7,016 nt of DNA. It comes from Pseudomonadota bacterium. GTDB taxonomy: Bacteria; Pseudomonadota; Alphaproteobacteria; Rhizobiales; Rhizobiaceae. The DNA is taken from the NCBI GenBank assembly GCA_023387775.1, contig JAEWHN010000196.1, forward strand, positions 1 through 7,016, written 5' to 3'. Position 1 is the stretch's first letter. Each line of letters starts with the position of its first letter. The notes below the pieces were generated by a model. The model saw only the letters and a program-made list of their open reading frames with translations. It had not been told where the DNA came from and did no database searches. A program made the translations under genes and the position numbers. Below are positions 1 through 5,677 of this stretch, in pieces.

Positions 1-2
1 GC

Positions 3-53
3 TTTTACCAGATTCCTGAACCGGCCGGTAACCACACCGAAATGTTTAAGTGA
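3..53 (+). CDS. Possible 3' end of an upstream plus-strand gene (partial)
   Basis: Reading from base 3 gives 16 codons, FYQIPEPAGNHTEMFK, followed by a TGA stop at 51-53. The codons (GAA CCG GCC GGT AAC CAC ACC GAA) look like ordinary coding sequence for a GC-rich genome, so this may be the C-terminus of a gene that starts left of the window. Sixteen codons are too few to name a family or to exclude chance. If it is real, the transpeptidase gene begins about 110 bases downstream on the same strand. Confidence 0.25.
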   Translation, partial: FYQIPEPAGNHTEMFK

Positions 54-120
54 AGATTCGCATCTTACGCATTCCGATTCACGACTTGGTTTCTCCTGCG
101 CCGCCAGCATGCCGCGCGGT

Positions 121-138
121 GCGGGGATTTGGCCCCGC
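121..138 (+). promoter_or_regulatory. GC hairpin in the leader of the L,D-transpeptidase gene
   Basis: GCGGGG (121-126) and CCCCGC (133-138) form a perfect 6-bp stem around the 6-base loop ATTTGG, ending 25 bases before the chosen ATG. No T-run follows, so it does not look like a terminator. It may be a structured 5' leader element or simply a by-product of high GC content. No convincing promoter boxes were seen upstream in 54-120. Confidence 0.3.
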
Positions 139-163
139 GACGGTCGAGTTGAGAGTACGTCCG

Positions 164-961
164 ATGAAAAAGTTAGTTCTCGCCGGTGCGGCGGCGCTCG
201 CCGCAGGCATGGTTTCACAGGCCGCGGCAAACGATCGCTACATGGCGCGCCCTCCGGTGGTGATCAGTCCCGATCTTGCCGCGCCTTGGGTCATCCAGCT
301 TGGCTATGCTCCGGGCAAGGTTCTGGGCCGGGAAGTAGGCCGCCCGGCTGCGCCGTCCGGCGTGCAGGTTCAGCCCTATTCCTCCGAGCAGCGCTTTGAC
401 TATCGCTATGGCGAACCGGCGCGCAAGCTTCGCCAGCCCGCGCCTGACCTCCAGCGCACCGCAGCTATCGTGCCTGCGCCCGCGAAAAAAGCGAAGCGCC
501 AGATCGACCCGATGTACCTGCCGCAGCAGGTTTCTTACGAAGGCGCGCACAAGCCGGGCACCATCGTCATCGATACGAAGCAGAATTTCCTCTATCTGGT
601 CGAGGCGGGGGGCCAGGCGCGCCGCTATGGCGTCGGCACCGGCAAGCCCGGCTTCGAATGGGCAGGCACCCACAAGGTCACCCAGAAGCGCGAGTGGCCG
701 GACTGGCGTCCGCCGTCGCAGATGATCGCCCGCGAGCGCGCCAAGGGACGCAGCTTGCCCTCCTACATGGAAGGCGGCCCGGACAATCCACTCGGCGCCC
801 GCGCCATGTATCTCGGCTCCACGCTCTATCGCATCCACGGCACCAACCAGCCCTGGACGATTGGTGGCGCGGTTTCCTCGGGCTGCATCCGCATGCGCAA
901 CGAAGACGTCATCGACCTCTACGAGCGCGTGAAGGTCGGCGCGACGGTGATCGTCAGCTAG
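164..961 (+). CDS. Exported L,D-transpeptidase, YkuD (ErfK/YbiS) family
   Basis: The product is 265 aa. Residues 1-22 form a signal peptide: MKK, a hydrophobic Ala/Leu/Gly stretch, and an AAA|ND cleavage site. A Pro- and Lys-rich, low-homology linker follows to about residue 120, and the YkuD catalytic domain runs from about 130 to 264. The catalytic signature is visible as H225-G-T, then SSGCIRM with the nucleophile Cys241. The His usual in SHGC is Ser here, as it is in E. coli LdtD/YcbB, so the enzyme should be active. YkuD enzymes act in the periplasm on peptidoglycan stem peptides, making 3-3 cross-links or attaching proteins; which of these applies cannot be read here. A GTG at 50 in the same frame would add 38 residues without homology and bury the signal peptide. 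The ATG at 164 is preceded by GAGAG about 8 bases upstream, so I chose it. The gene appears monocistronic, with a terminator 23 bases after the stop. Confidence 0.93.
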   Translation: MKKLVLAGAAALAAGMVSQAAANDRYMARPPVVISPDLAAPWVIQLGYAPGKVLGREVGRPAAPSGVQVQPYSSEQRFDYRYGEPARKLRQPAPDLQRTAAIVPAPAKKAKRQIDPMYLPQQVSYEGAHKPGTIVIDTKQNFLYLVEAGGQARRYGVGTGKPGFEWAGTHKVTQKREWPDWRPPSQMIARERAKGRSLPSYMEGGPDNPLGARAMYLGSTLYRIHGTNQPWTIGGAVSSGCIRMRNEDVIDLYERVKVGATVIVS

Positions 962-984
962 TCCGGTTGGCAGCCCACATCGGC

Positions 985-1024
985 AAGGAGCGGCGCGGGG
1001 AACGCCTCGCCGCTCTTTCCTTTC
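985..1024 (+). terminator. Intrinsic terminator after the L,D-transpeptidase gene
   Basis: GAGCGGCG (988-995) pairs perfectly with CGCCGCTC (1008-1015). The stem can be extended outward by a G-T and two A-T pairs (985-987 with 1016-1018). The 12-base interval can form a further small GG/CC pairing. A pyrimidine tract, TTTCCTTTCTT, follows directly from 1016. This is a good Rho-independent terminator and separates the transpeptidase transcript from folD. Confidence 0.8.
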
Positions 1025-1052
1025 TTGAAACTATTATTCTTTACGGTAATTT
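1025..1052 (+). promoter_or_regulatory. Weak sigma-70-like promoter candidate for folD
   Basis: The AT-rich patch just after the terminator contains TTGAAA (1025-1030), a 16-base spacer, and TAATTT (1047-1052). The -35 box is a fair match to TTGACA and the -10 box is poor. The placement, in the only AT-rich part of the 247-base gap before folD, is the main argument. If it is used, the folD leader would be roughly 150 bases long. Confidence 0.3.
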
Positions 1053-1119
1053 GGGTGCGTCGCTTTTTCCAATGTCGTCCCGGCGCAAAAGCAAGGACGA
1101 TATCGGAAATTGTGCTAAG

Positions 1120-1133
1120 GAGCGCGCGCGCTC
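1120..1133. promoter_or_regulatory. 14-base perfect GC palindrome in the folD leader
   Basis: GAGCGCGCGCGCTC is identical to its reverse complement. It lies 75 bases before the folD start codon. It could be an operator-like site, a hairpin in the leader RNA, or a chance CG-repeat run in GC-rich DNA. No known operator or riboswitch consensus was recognised around it. Confidence 0.3.
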
Positions 1134-1196
1134 GTCGGGTCGGCCGGCGAGCTGCCGCCATCCGGCGTTTCTTGACCACCTGCCACGCCCCTGGCG

Positions 1197-1202
1197 AAGG
1201 AG
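1197..1202 (+). promoter_or_regulatory. Ribosome binding site of folD
   Basis: AAGGAG lies 6 bases before the ATG at 1209. It is the strongest Shine-Dalgarno match on the plus strand of the window, and it fixes the folD start. Confidence 0.8.
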
Positions 1203-1208
1203 AACGCA

Positions 1209-2126
1209 ATGCCCGTCGATGACACCCGCTATCTGAAAGGTGCGCCGGTCGCCGCCCGCATCATGGCCGAAGTGCGCGCCGCAGCCGAAAAGGCAAAGGA
1301 GGAAGGCTTTCCCCCGAAGCTGGTGTCGATCACTGTGGGCGACGTTGCGGCAGTGGACGTCTACGTTCGCAACCAGCGCGCCAAGGCGCAGCAGGCCGGC
1401 ATCGATTTCGAGGAGCGCCGCCTGCCGGCCGAAACCACGGCGGGCGAGCTCGAGGCTGCGATCCATGGCATGAACGCCGATCCGCGCGTCACCGGCATCA
1501 TCATCCAGCGTCCCGTACCGGCGCATATCCCGATAAAGGCGATCCAGGCGGCCATCCACCCTCTCAAGGACGTGGAAGGCATGCACCCGTCCTCCATCGG
1601 CAATATCGTCTACAACCAGCTCGACCTCGCGCCTTGCACGGCCGCGGCTTCGGTGGAACTGCTCAAGGCGACCGGGCTGGACCTGAAGGGCCTTGAAGTC
1701 GTCGTCGTCGGCCATTCCGAGATCGTCGGCAAGCCGATCGCCTTCCTGCTGATGAGCGAAGGGGCGACGGTGACGGTCTGCCACCACATGACCCGCTCGG
1801 TCGCCGCCCATGCGCGCCGCGCCGACGCCCTGTTCGTGGCCGTCGGCAAGCCGCGCCTGATCAAGGCCGACATGGTCAAGCCGGGCGCTGCCGTGATCGA
1901 CATCGGCATCAATTCCGAAACGCTGCCGGATGGCTCGACGCGCATAGTAGGCGATGTCGACACCGATAGCGTCAAGGAAGTCGCTTCCTGGATCACCCCG
2001 GTTCCCGGCGGCGTCGGCCCCGTTACCGTTTCGATCCTGCTGCGCAACACCATGGTGGCGCTGAACCGCCAGCGCGCGCTCTATGAGGCGACTTACGGCG
2101 CTGCCGACAGGATTGCGGCGGAGTAG
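1209..2126 (+). CDS. folD: FolD-family methylene-tetrahydrofolate dehydrogenase with altered cyclohydrolase active site
   Basis: The product is 305 aa, normal for cytosolic FolD, which interconverts 5,10-methylene- and 5,10-methenyl-THF with NAD(P) and hydrolyses the latter to 10-formyl-THF. Conserved features are Tyr52, Gln100 in GIIIQRPVP, HPLKDVEG (117-124), the Rossmann loop GHSEIVGKP (168-176) and ITPVPGGVGPVTV (262-274). Several normally fixed residues differ. The catalytic Lys of YVxxK (K54 in E. coli, K56 in human) is Gln56. The second Asp of KDVDG (E. coli D121) is Glu123. The Ser three residues before Tyr is Val49, and PCTPxG is PCTAAA (142-147). From the family mechanism I infer that cyclohydrolase activity is lost or weak and dehydrogenase activity may remain. 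It is probably a paralogue beside a canonical folD elsewhere. The gene stands alone on the plus strand, facing the glc operon. The symbol reflects family membership, not proven bifunctionality. Confidence 0.92.
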   Translation: MPVDDTRYLKGAPVAARIMAEVRAAAEKAKEEGFPPKLVSITVGDVAAVDVYVRNQRAKAQQAGIDFEERRLPAETTAGELEAAIHGMNADPRVTGIIIQRPVPAHIPIKAIQAAIHPLKDVEGMHPSSIGNIVYNQLDLAPCTAAASVELLKATGLDLKGLEVVVVGHSEIVGKPIAFLLMSEGATVTVCHHMTRSVAAHARRADALFVAVGKPRLIKADMVKPGAAVIDIGINSETLPDGSTRIVGDVDTDSVKEVASWITPVPGGVGPVTVSILLRNTMVALNRQRALYEATYGAADRIAAE

Positions 2127-2152
2127 AGCACGCTCGTCGCACCGAATGTGAG

Positions 2153-2182
2153 GCCGGCACGACCCTTCGCAGGGGTGCCGGC
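2153..2182. terminator. Strong hairpin between convergent genes, possible bidirectional terminator
   Basis: GCCGGCAC (2153-2160) and GTGCCGGC (2175-2182) pair perfectly over 8 bp. Inside them CCCT/AGGG adds 4 bp around a TCGC loop, with a 2-base GA bulge. It lies 26 bases after the folD stop and only 6 bases after the stop of the minus-strand NTF2-like gene. No T-run follows on either strand, so it is not a textbook intrinsic terminator. It may still stop or stabilise 3' ends, or be one copy of a dispersed palindromic repeat. Confidence 0.45.
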
Positions 2183-2188
2183 AGGCGT

Positions 2189-2566
2189 TCAAGCCGGGTC
2201 GGCATGCGTGCCCGGTGAGACTTCGTGAGGAACCGACCAGCCGAAATAGACCTCGACCTCTACGATCTGGCCGTCCCGGCAGGTCATGACTTCGGTGTTT
2301 CTGACCCTCTTCCCGGACCGGAAGCGGGCCACATATGTGACGGCCACCTTGTCGTCTGCGGCCAGCAGATGCTCGATGTCGTAGCCTTCGATGATCTTGC
2401 TGCTGGGCCAGCAAATGCTGAAGTAGCTTGCACGGTCCAGCCGGTTATCCAACGGGCTCGAAAAATGGAAGTCTGCTGCGATCAGCCGCTCCGCCGCGTC
2501 TCGATCCGAAGCCGCATAGGCATCCAGCAGGGACCTGACCAAGTCGGTCGTGAGTATTTCGCTCAT
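2189..2566 (-). CDS. Small NTF2/SnoaL-like domain protein
   Basis: The product is 125 aa, the usual size of a single-domain NTF2-like (SnoaL-type) alpha+beta barrel protein. An N-terminal helix region (about 5-31) contains LLDAYAASDRDAAERLIAADF. It is followed by FSSPLDNRLDRASYF, then beta-strand-like stretches around 74-82 (VAVTYVARF), 91-95 and 101-110 (IVEVEVYFGW), as is typical of this fold. Members include small-molecule isomerases, hydrolases and ligand-binding proteins. I cannot assign a substrate and no catalytic residue is certain. The start is supported by GGAGAGG 6 bases upstream (2573-2579 on the plus strand). It lies 95 bases downstream of glcF on the same strand, so it could be the last gene of the glc transcript or have its own promoter. 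It faces folD. Confidence 0.8.
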   Translation of the reverse strand: MSEILTTDLVRSLLDAYAASDRDAAERLIAADFHFSSPLDNRLDRASYFSICWPSSKIIEGYDIEHLLAADDKVAVTYVARFRSGKRVRNTEVMTCRDGQIVEVEVYFGWSVPHEVSPGTHADPA

Positions 2567-2601
2567 CGGCGTCCTCTCCGAACCCAGATCAGATAGATGG
2601 T

Positions 2602-2629
2602 AGGCGAAGCCTGCCAGCCTGCAAGGCTG
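2602..2629. terminator. Two small tandem hairpins after glcF
   Basis: AGGC-GAA-GCCT (2602-2612) and CAGCCT-GCA-AGGCTG (2615-2629) are adjacent perfect short inverted repeats. They lie 33 to 60 bases beyond the glcF stop and upstream of the NTF2-like gene. Neither is followed by a T-run on the minus strand. They may attenuate the glc transcript or protect its end. They are weak as terminators, so read-through into the NTF2-like gene is possible. Confidence 0.3.
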
Positions 2630-2661
2630 AGCCTCCTGCTCATCCCAAAGTCGAAGTGAGC

Positions 2662-3990
2662 TTACTCCGCCGCCGCCAGAACCCTGCCCTCCGGTAGGCC
2701 GGCCGGCTTCGGGCCGCCATAGGCCCAGTCGAGCAGCTTGACCGTGTGCACCACCGGCATCTTTGCCGCCGACGCGATCTGCGTGATGCAGCCGATATTG
2801 CCCGTGGCGACGATTGCCGCGCCGGTCGCCTCGATGTTCTTCACCTTGCGGTCGCGCAGTCTTGCCGAAATCTCAGGCTGCATGATGTTGTAGGTGCCGG
2901 CCGAGCCGCAGCACAGGTGCCCTTCGCGCGGCTCCCTCACCACGAAGCCGGCACGCGCCAGCAATTCCTTCGGCTCGCGCGTGATCTTCTGGCCGTGCTG
3001 CATGGAACAGGCCGAATGGTAGGCGACGACCAGACCCGGCGCGACGACTGGCTGCGGCAGGTCCAGCGTTGCCAGATATTCGGTGATGTCCCTGGCCAGG
3101 GCCGAAACCCGCGCTGCCTTCTCCGCATAGGCCGGATCGAGGCGCAGCATGAAGCCGTAGTCCTTGATCGTCGTGCCGCAGCCCGAGGCGGTGATGATGA
3201 TGGCATCGAGCCCGCCCTGATCGGCCAGCTTAATCCAGGCATCGACATTATTGCGCGCCGAGGCAAGCGCCTGTTCCTCGCGCCCCATATGGTGCACCAG
3301 CGCGCCGCAGCAGCCCTCGCCCTGCGGCACCACGACCTCGACGCCGAGCCGGGTCAGAAGCGAGATGGTGGCCTCGTTGATGCCCGGGTCGAGCACCGGC
3401 TGCGCGCAGCCGGTGAGGATGGCGACGCGGCCACGCCGTGCCCCGGCCGGCGCATGACGGCCGGGCAACGCCATCGCCGAGGCCGGCGGAACCGACGACG
3501 GCGCAAGCTTCAGCATCGCCGTCAGGGGGCGCAAGCCCGGCACGGCGTCGAACAGGCTGGAAAACGGCCGGCCGAACTTCACCAGCTTCAGCGCCGCGCG
3601 GAACCGCGACGGATAAGGCAGCACGAAGGCGAGCAGCGCGCGGATGACCCGGTCGGCGAACGGGCGCTTGTAGGTCTGCTCGATATGGGCCCGGGCATGG
3701 TCCACCAGATGCATGTAATTGACGCCCGACGGGCAGGTGGTCATGCACGCCAGGCAGGACAGGCAGCGGTCGATATGGGTGACGGTTTCGCGGTCGGCCG
3801 GGCGGCCGTTCTCCAGCATGTCCTTGATGAGGTAGATCCTGCCACGCGGCGAATCCAGCTCGTTGCCGAGGGTCACATAGGTCGGGCAGGTCGCCGTGCA
3901 GAAGCCGCAATGCACGCATTTGCGCAGGATCTTTTCCGATTCCGCGACATGCGGATCGGAAAGCTGGGCGGGCGTGAAATTGGTCTGCAT
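2662..3990 (-). CDS. glcF: Glycolate dehydrogenase iron-sulfur subunit GlcF
   Basis: The product is 442 aa. It carries two ferredoxin-type 4Fe-4S motifs: C25-x2-C28-x2-C31-x3-C35-P and C76-x2-C79-x2-C82-x3-C86-P. Two CCG (cysteine-rich, heterodisulfide-reductase-like) modules follow, with EGCCGAL at 225-231 and HLCCGSAGTY at 358-367. This order is diagnostic for GlcF, which takes electrons from the GlcD/GlcE flavoproteins during oxidation of glycolate to glyoxylate and passes them toward the membrane quinone pool. The chosen start gives MQTNFTPAQL, a familiar GlcF N-terminus, with AGGA about 11 bases upstream. An in-frame GTG at 4053 would add 21 unrelated residues and run into the upstream gene, so I reject it. 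It is 22 bases after the membrane-protein gene and belongs to the same operon. All cluster cysteines are present, so the gene looks intact. Confidence 0.96.
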   Translation of the reverse strand: MQTNFTPAQLSDPHVAESEKILRKCVHCGFCTATCPTYVTLGNELDSPRGRIYLIKDMLENGRPADRETVTHIDRCLSCLACMTTCPSGVNYMHLVDHARAHIEQTYKRPFADRVIRALLAFVLPYPSRFRAALKLVKFGRPFSSLFDAVPGLRPLTAMLKLAPSSVPPASAMALPGRHAPAGARRGRVAILTGCAQPVLDPGINEATISLLTRLGVEVVVPQGEGCCGALVHHMGREEQALASARNNVDAWIKLADQGGLDAIIITASGCGTTIKDYGFMLRLDPAYAEKAARVSALARDITEYLATLDLPQPVVAPGLVVAYHSACSMQHGQKITREPKELLARAGFVVREPREGHLCCGSAGTYNIMQPEISARLRDRKVKNIEATGAAIVATGNIGCITQIASAAKMPVVHTVKLLDWAYGGPKPAGLPEGRVLAAAE

Positions 3991-4012
3991 GGCGCCACTG
4001 TTCCTGTAAGTC

Positions 4013-4393
4013 CTAGATGAACCAGCTTTTCGGGTTCTTGATCGGCTCGCCACGTCCCGCTGCCTGCAGGCCGATTATGCAGCGTGCGATGAACCAGACC
4101 GCCACGGCAAACAGCAGGAACACGCCAATGACCATGAAGATCAGTACGCAGGAGATCAGCCCATAGAGCAGCCCGATCCAGAAGGTGCGTATCGCCCAGG
4201 TGTAATGCGTCGCCACCCACGGCTCCGCCTTGCCGCGGTTGATATAGGCCAGCACCAGTCCAATTAGTCCGGTGAGGCCGACCACCAGGCCGGCCAGATA
4301 GAGAATGTAGACGATCTGTGCGTTGGTCGGGCCGGGCTCCAGCCAGCGATCGGTCTGGCGCGGTGCGCTCGGTCCATTGTCGATATCGCTCAT
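4013..4393 (-). CDS. Small integral membrane protein, COG3671-like, inside the glc operon
   Basis: The product is 126 aa. A polar, Pro-containing N-terminus (1-24) precedes hydrophobic segments at about 25-51 and at about 69-110. The latter is long enough for two closely spaced membrane helices, so I expect about three. It ends in GLQAAGRGEPIKNPKSWFI. The spacing of AYINRG, HYTWAIRTFWIGLLY and RGEPI resembles the uncharacterised membrane family COG3671, itself similar to DUF4870; this is recalled, not searched. Its function is unknown. GGAGG ends 6 bases before the ATG; an in-frame TTG one codon earlier is too close to it. It sits 32 bases after glcE and 22 before glcF, so it is surely co-transcribed with them. 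A role in anchoring or assembling the glycolate dehydrogenase, or in moving its substrate, is possible from position only. Confidence 0.9.
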   Translation of the reverse strand: MSDIDNGPSAPRQTDRWLEPGPTNAQIVYILYLAGLVVGLTGLIGLVLAYINRGKAEPWVATHYTWAIRTFWIGLLYGLISCVLIFMVIGVFLLFAVAVWFIARCIIGLQAAGRGEPIKNPKSWFI

Positions 4394-4425
4394 CAATCCC
4401 CTCCGGGTCCTTGTTTCAGAAAGCT

Positions 4426-5676
4426 TCAGCTTGTCACGCCAAGGTTAGCAGAGCGTTCGACTGGCGCCATACGGCCGGGATTGAGAATGCACTTGGGGTC
4501 GAATTCCCTCTTCAACCGCGCCGAGAGCGCGGCGAGCGCCGGCGGCTGCGGCTCGAACACCGGAATTGCGGCGCGCAGCGCAGGGCCCGCGCGCACCAGC
4601 GTGGCATGGCCGCCGCCGTATTTCCGCACCAGATGCCGCACCAGCGCCGCTTCCGGGTCGGCCTCAAGGCGCAGCCAGACGAGGCCGCCCTGCCAATCGT
4701 AGAATGCATCGGCAGCAGCCTCCATGCGCAGGCCCAGCACCATGCGATGCGCCTCGGACGGCGCCATGGAAATGCGCCAGACCGGCCTTTCGGTGCCGTC
4801 GGCGAAGGGCTCGCAGTCGCGAATGCCGCGCCAGATCGCGCCGGACGCGGCGCCCGCGATCTCGTCGATGCGGCCGGCCTTTCCGAGAAGCCGCCTCAGG
4901 TGCTCCACCCGGTACGCGACCGACGGGCCAAACCCTTCGACCCGCAGCAGCGTAGCCGCCTCGCCGCCCAACATGCCGCCAGCCACCGTGCGCGAGAGGT
5001 TTTCCGGCAGGTGCGCCGCGCTCGACACCTCGGCGCTTGAGCCCAGGGCCAGCGCCATGGCCGCCGTCGCGTCCTCGTCCAGCAGGCCGCGCAGGGCCAG
5101 CGTCACCTCGGTCTCAGCGGCGGGCAAAACCTTGAAGGTCACGTCGGTCAGCACCGCCAGCGTGCCCCATGAGCCGGCCATGGCCTTCGACAGGTCGTAG
5201 CCGGTCACGTTCTTCACCACGCGGCCGCCAGACTTGAACGCCTCGGCGCGGCCGGAAACGGCGCTGATGCCGAGGATGTGGTCGCGCGCGGCACCCGCCT
5301 TCAGCCGGCGCGGGCCGGAAAGATTGGCGGCAAGAACGCCCCCGATCGTGCCGCGCCCGGCAGGTTGGCCCAGCAGCGGGCCGTAATCCATCGGCTCGAA
5401 GGCAAGTTGCTGTCCACGCCCGGCAAGCAGTGCCTCGATTTCGGCCACCGGCGTGCCTGCCCTGGCCGACAGCACCAGTTCCTCCGGCTCATAAAGCGTG
5501 ACGCCGGTGAGGCCGGAGAGATCGAGCGTGTGCGCGGCCTGCACCGGCCTGCCGATGGAACGCTTGGAGCCATGGCCGACGATTTCGAGCGGCGCTTCAT
5601 GCGACAAAGCCCATTCGACGGCGGAACGCACCTCTTCCGCAGTGGTGGGGGCGAAGCTGTTGGCCAGACCAGACAT
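4426..5676 (-). CDS. glcE: Glycolate dehydrogenase FAD-binding subunit GlcE
   Basis: The product is 416 aa with a PCMH-type FAD-binding domain over about residues 1-190. Visible motifs are EIVGHGSKRSIGRP (31-44), EPMDYGPLLGQPAGRGTIGG (94-113) and the GlcE-typical GGRVVKNVTGYDLSKAMAGS (150-169). The C-terminus carries LKREFDPKCILNPGRM (388-403), the end motif shared with GlcD-type flavoproteins. It is longer than the roughly 350-aa E. coli protein, which I believe is usual in alphaproteobacteria. GlcE is required with GlcD and GlcF for glycolate oxidation at the cytoplasmic membrane. The start at 5676 follows the glcD stop after one base (TGAAATG), with GAGG 7 bases upstream inside glcD, which points to translational coupling. 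A TTG at 5736 in the same frame would add 20 unrelated residues overlapping glcD, so I reject it. Confidence 0.95.
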   Translation of the reverse strand: MSGLANSFAPTTAEEVRSAVEWALSHEAPLEIVGHGSKRSIGRPVQAAHTLDLSGLTGVTLYEPEELVLSARAGTPVAEIEALLAGRGQQLAFEPMDYGPLLGQPAGRGTIGGVLAANLSGPRRLKAGAARDHILGISAVSGRAEAFKSGGRVVKNVTGYDLSKAMAGSWGTLAVLTDVTFKVLPAAETEVTLALRGLLDEDATAAMALALGSSAEVSSAAHLPENLSRTVAGGMLGGEAATLLRVEGFGPSVAYRVEHLRRLLGKAGRIDEIAGAASGAIWRGIRDCEPFADGTERPVWRISMAPSEAHRMVLGLRMEAAADAFYDWQGGLVWLRLEADPEAALVRHLVRKYGGGHATLVRAGPALRAAIPVFEPQPPALAALSARLKREFDPKCILNPGRMAPVERSANLGVTS

Positions 5677-5677
5677 T

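Noticed and set aside
20..29. 10-base palindrome ACCGGCCGGT near the left edge
   Set aside because: It lies inside the possible C-terminal codons of an upstream gene, and short CCGGCCGG palindromes are common in GC-rich DNA.
1..399. Plus-strand frame 1 is open from the window edge to base 399, with an ATG at 109
   Set aside because: It overlaps the signal peptide and linker of the transpeptidase out of frame and has a low-complexity Arg/Gly/Ser composition. It is most simply a GC-driven open frame.
962..1208. Possible folate-related riboswitch (ZTP/pfl type) ahead of folD
   Set aside because: ZTP riboswitches do occur before folD, so I compared the remembered conserved blocks. The CCGCCUGGGC-type 3' block and its partner helices could not be found in order.
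1041..2414. A 457-codon open frame on the minus strand across folD
   Set aside because: It is antisense to a clear FolD protein, is rich in Arg/His/Gly/Asp as expected from reverse reading of GC-rich codons, and resembles no family I know.
2746..4020. A 424-codon open frame on the plus strand across glcF
   Set aside because: It is a shadow of glcF, whose iron-sulfur motifs are unmistakable; the plus-strand translation is Arg/His/Gln-rich and has no recognisable domain.
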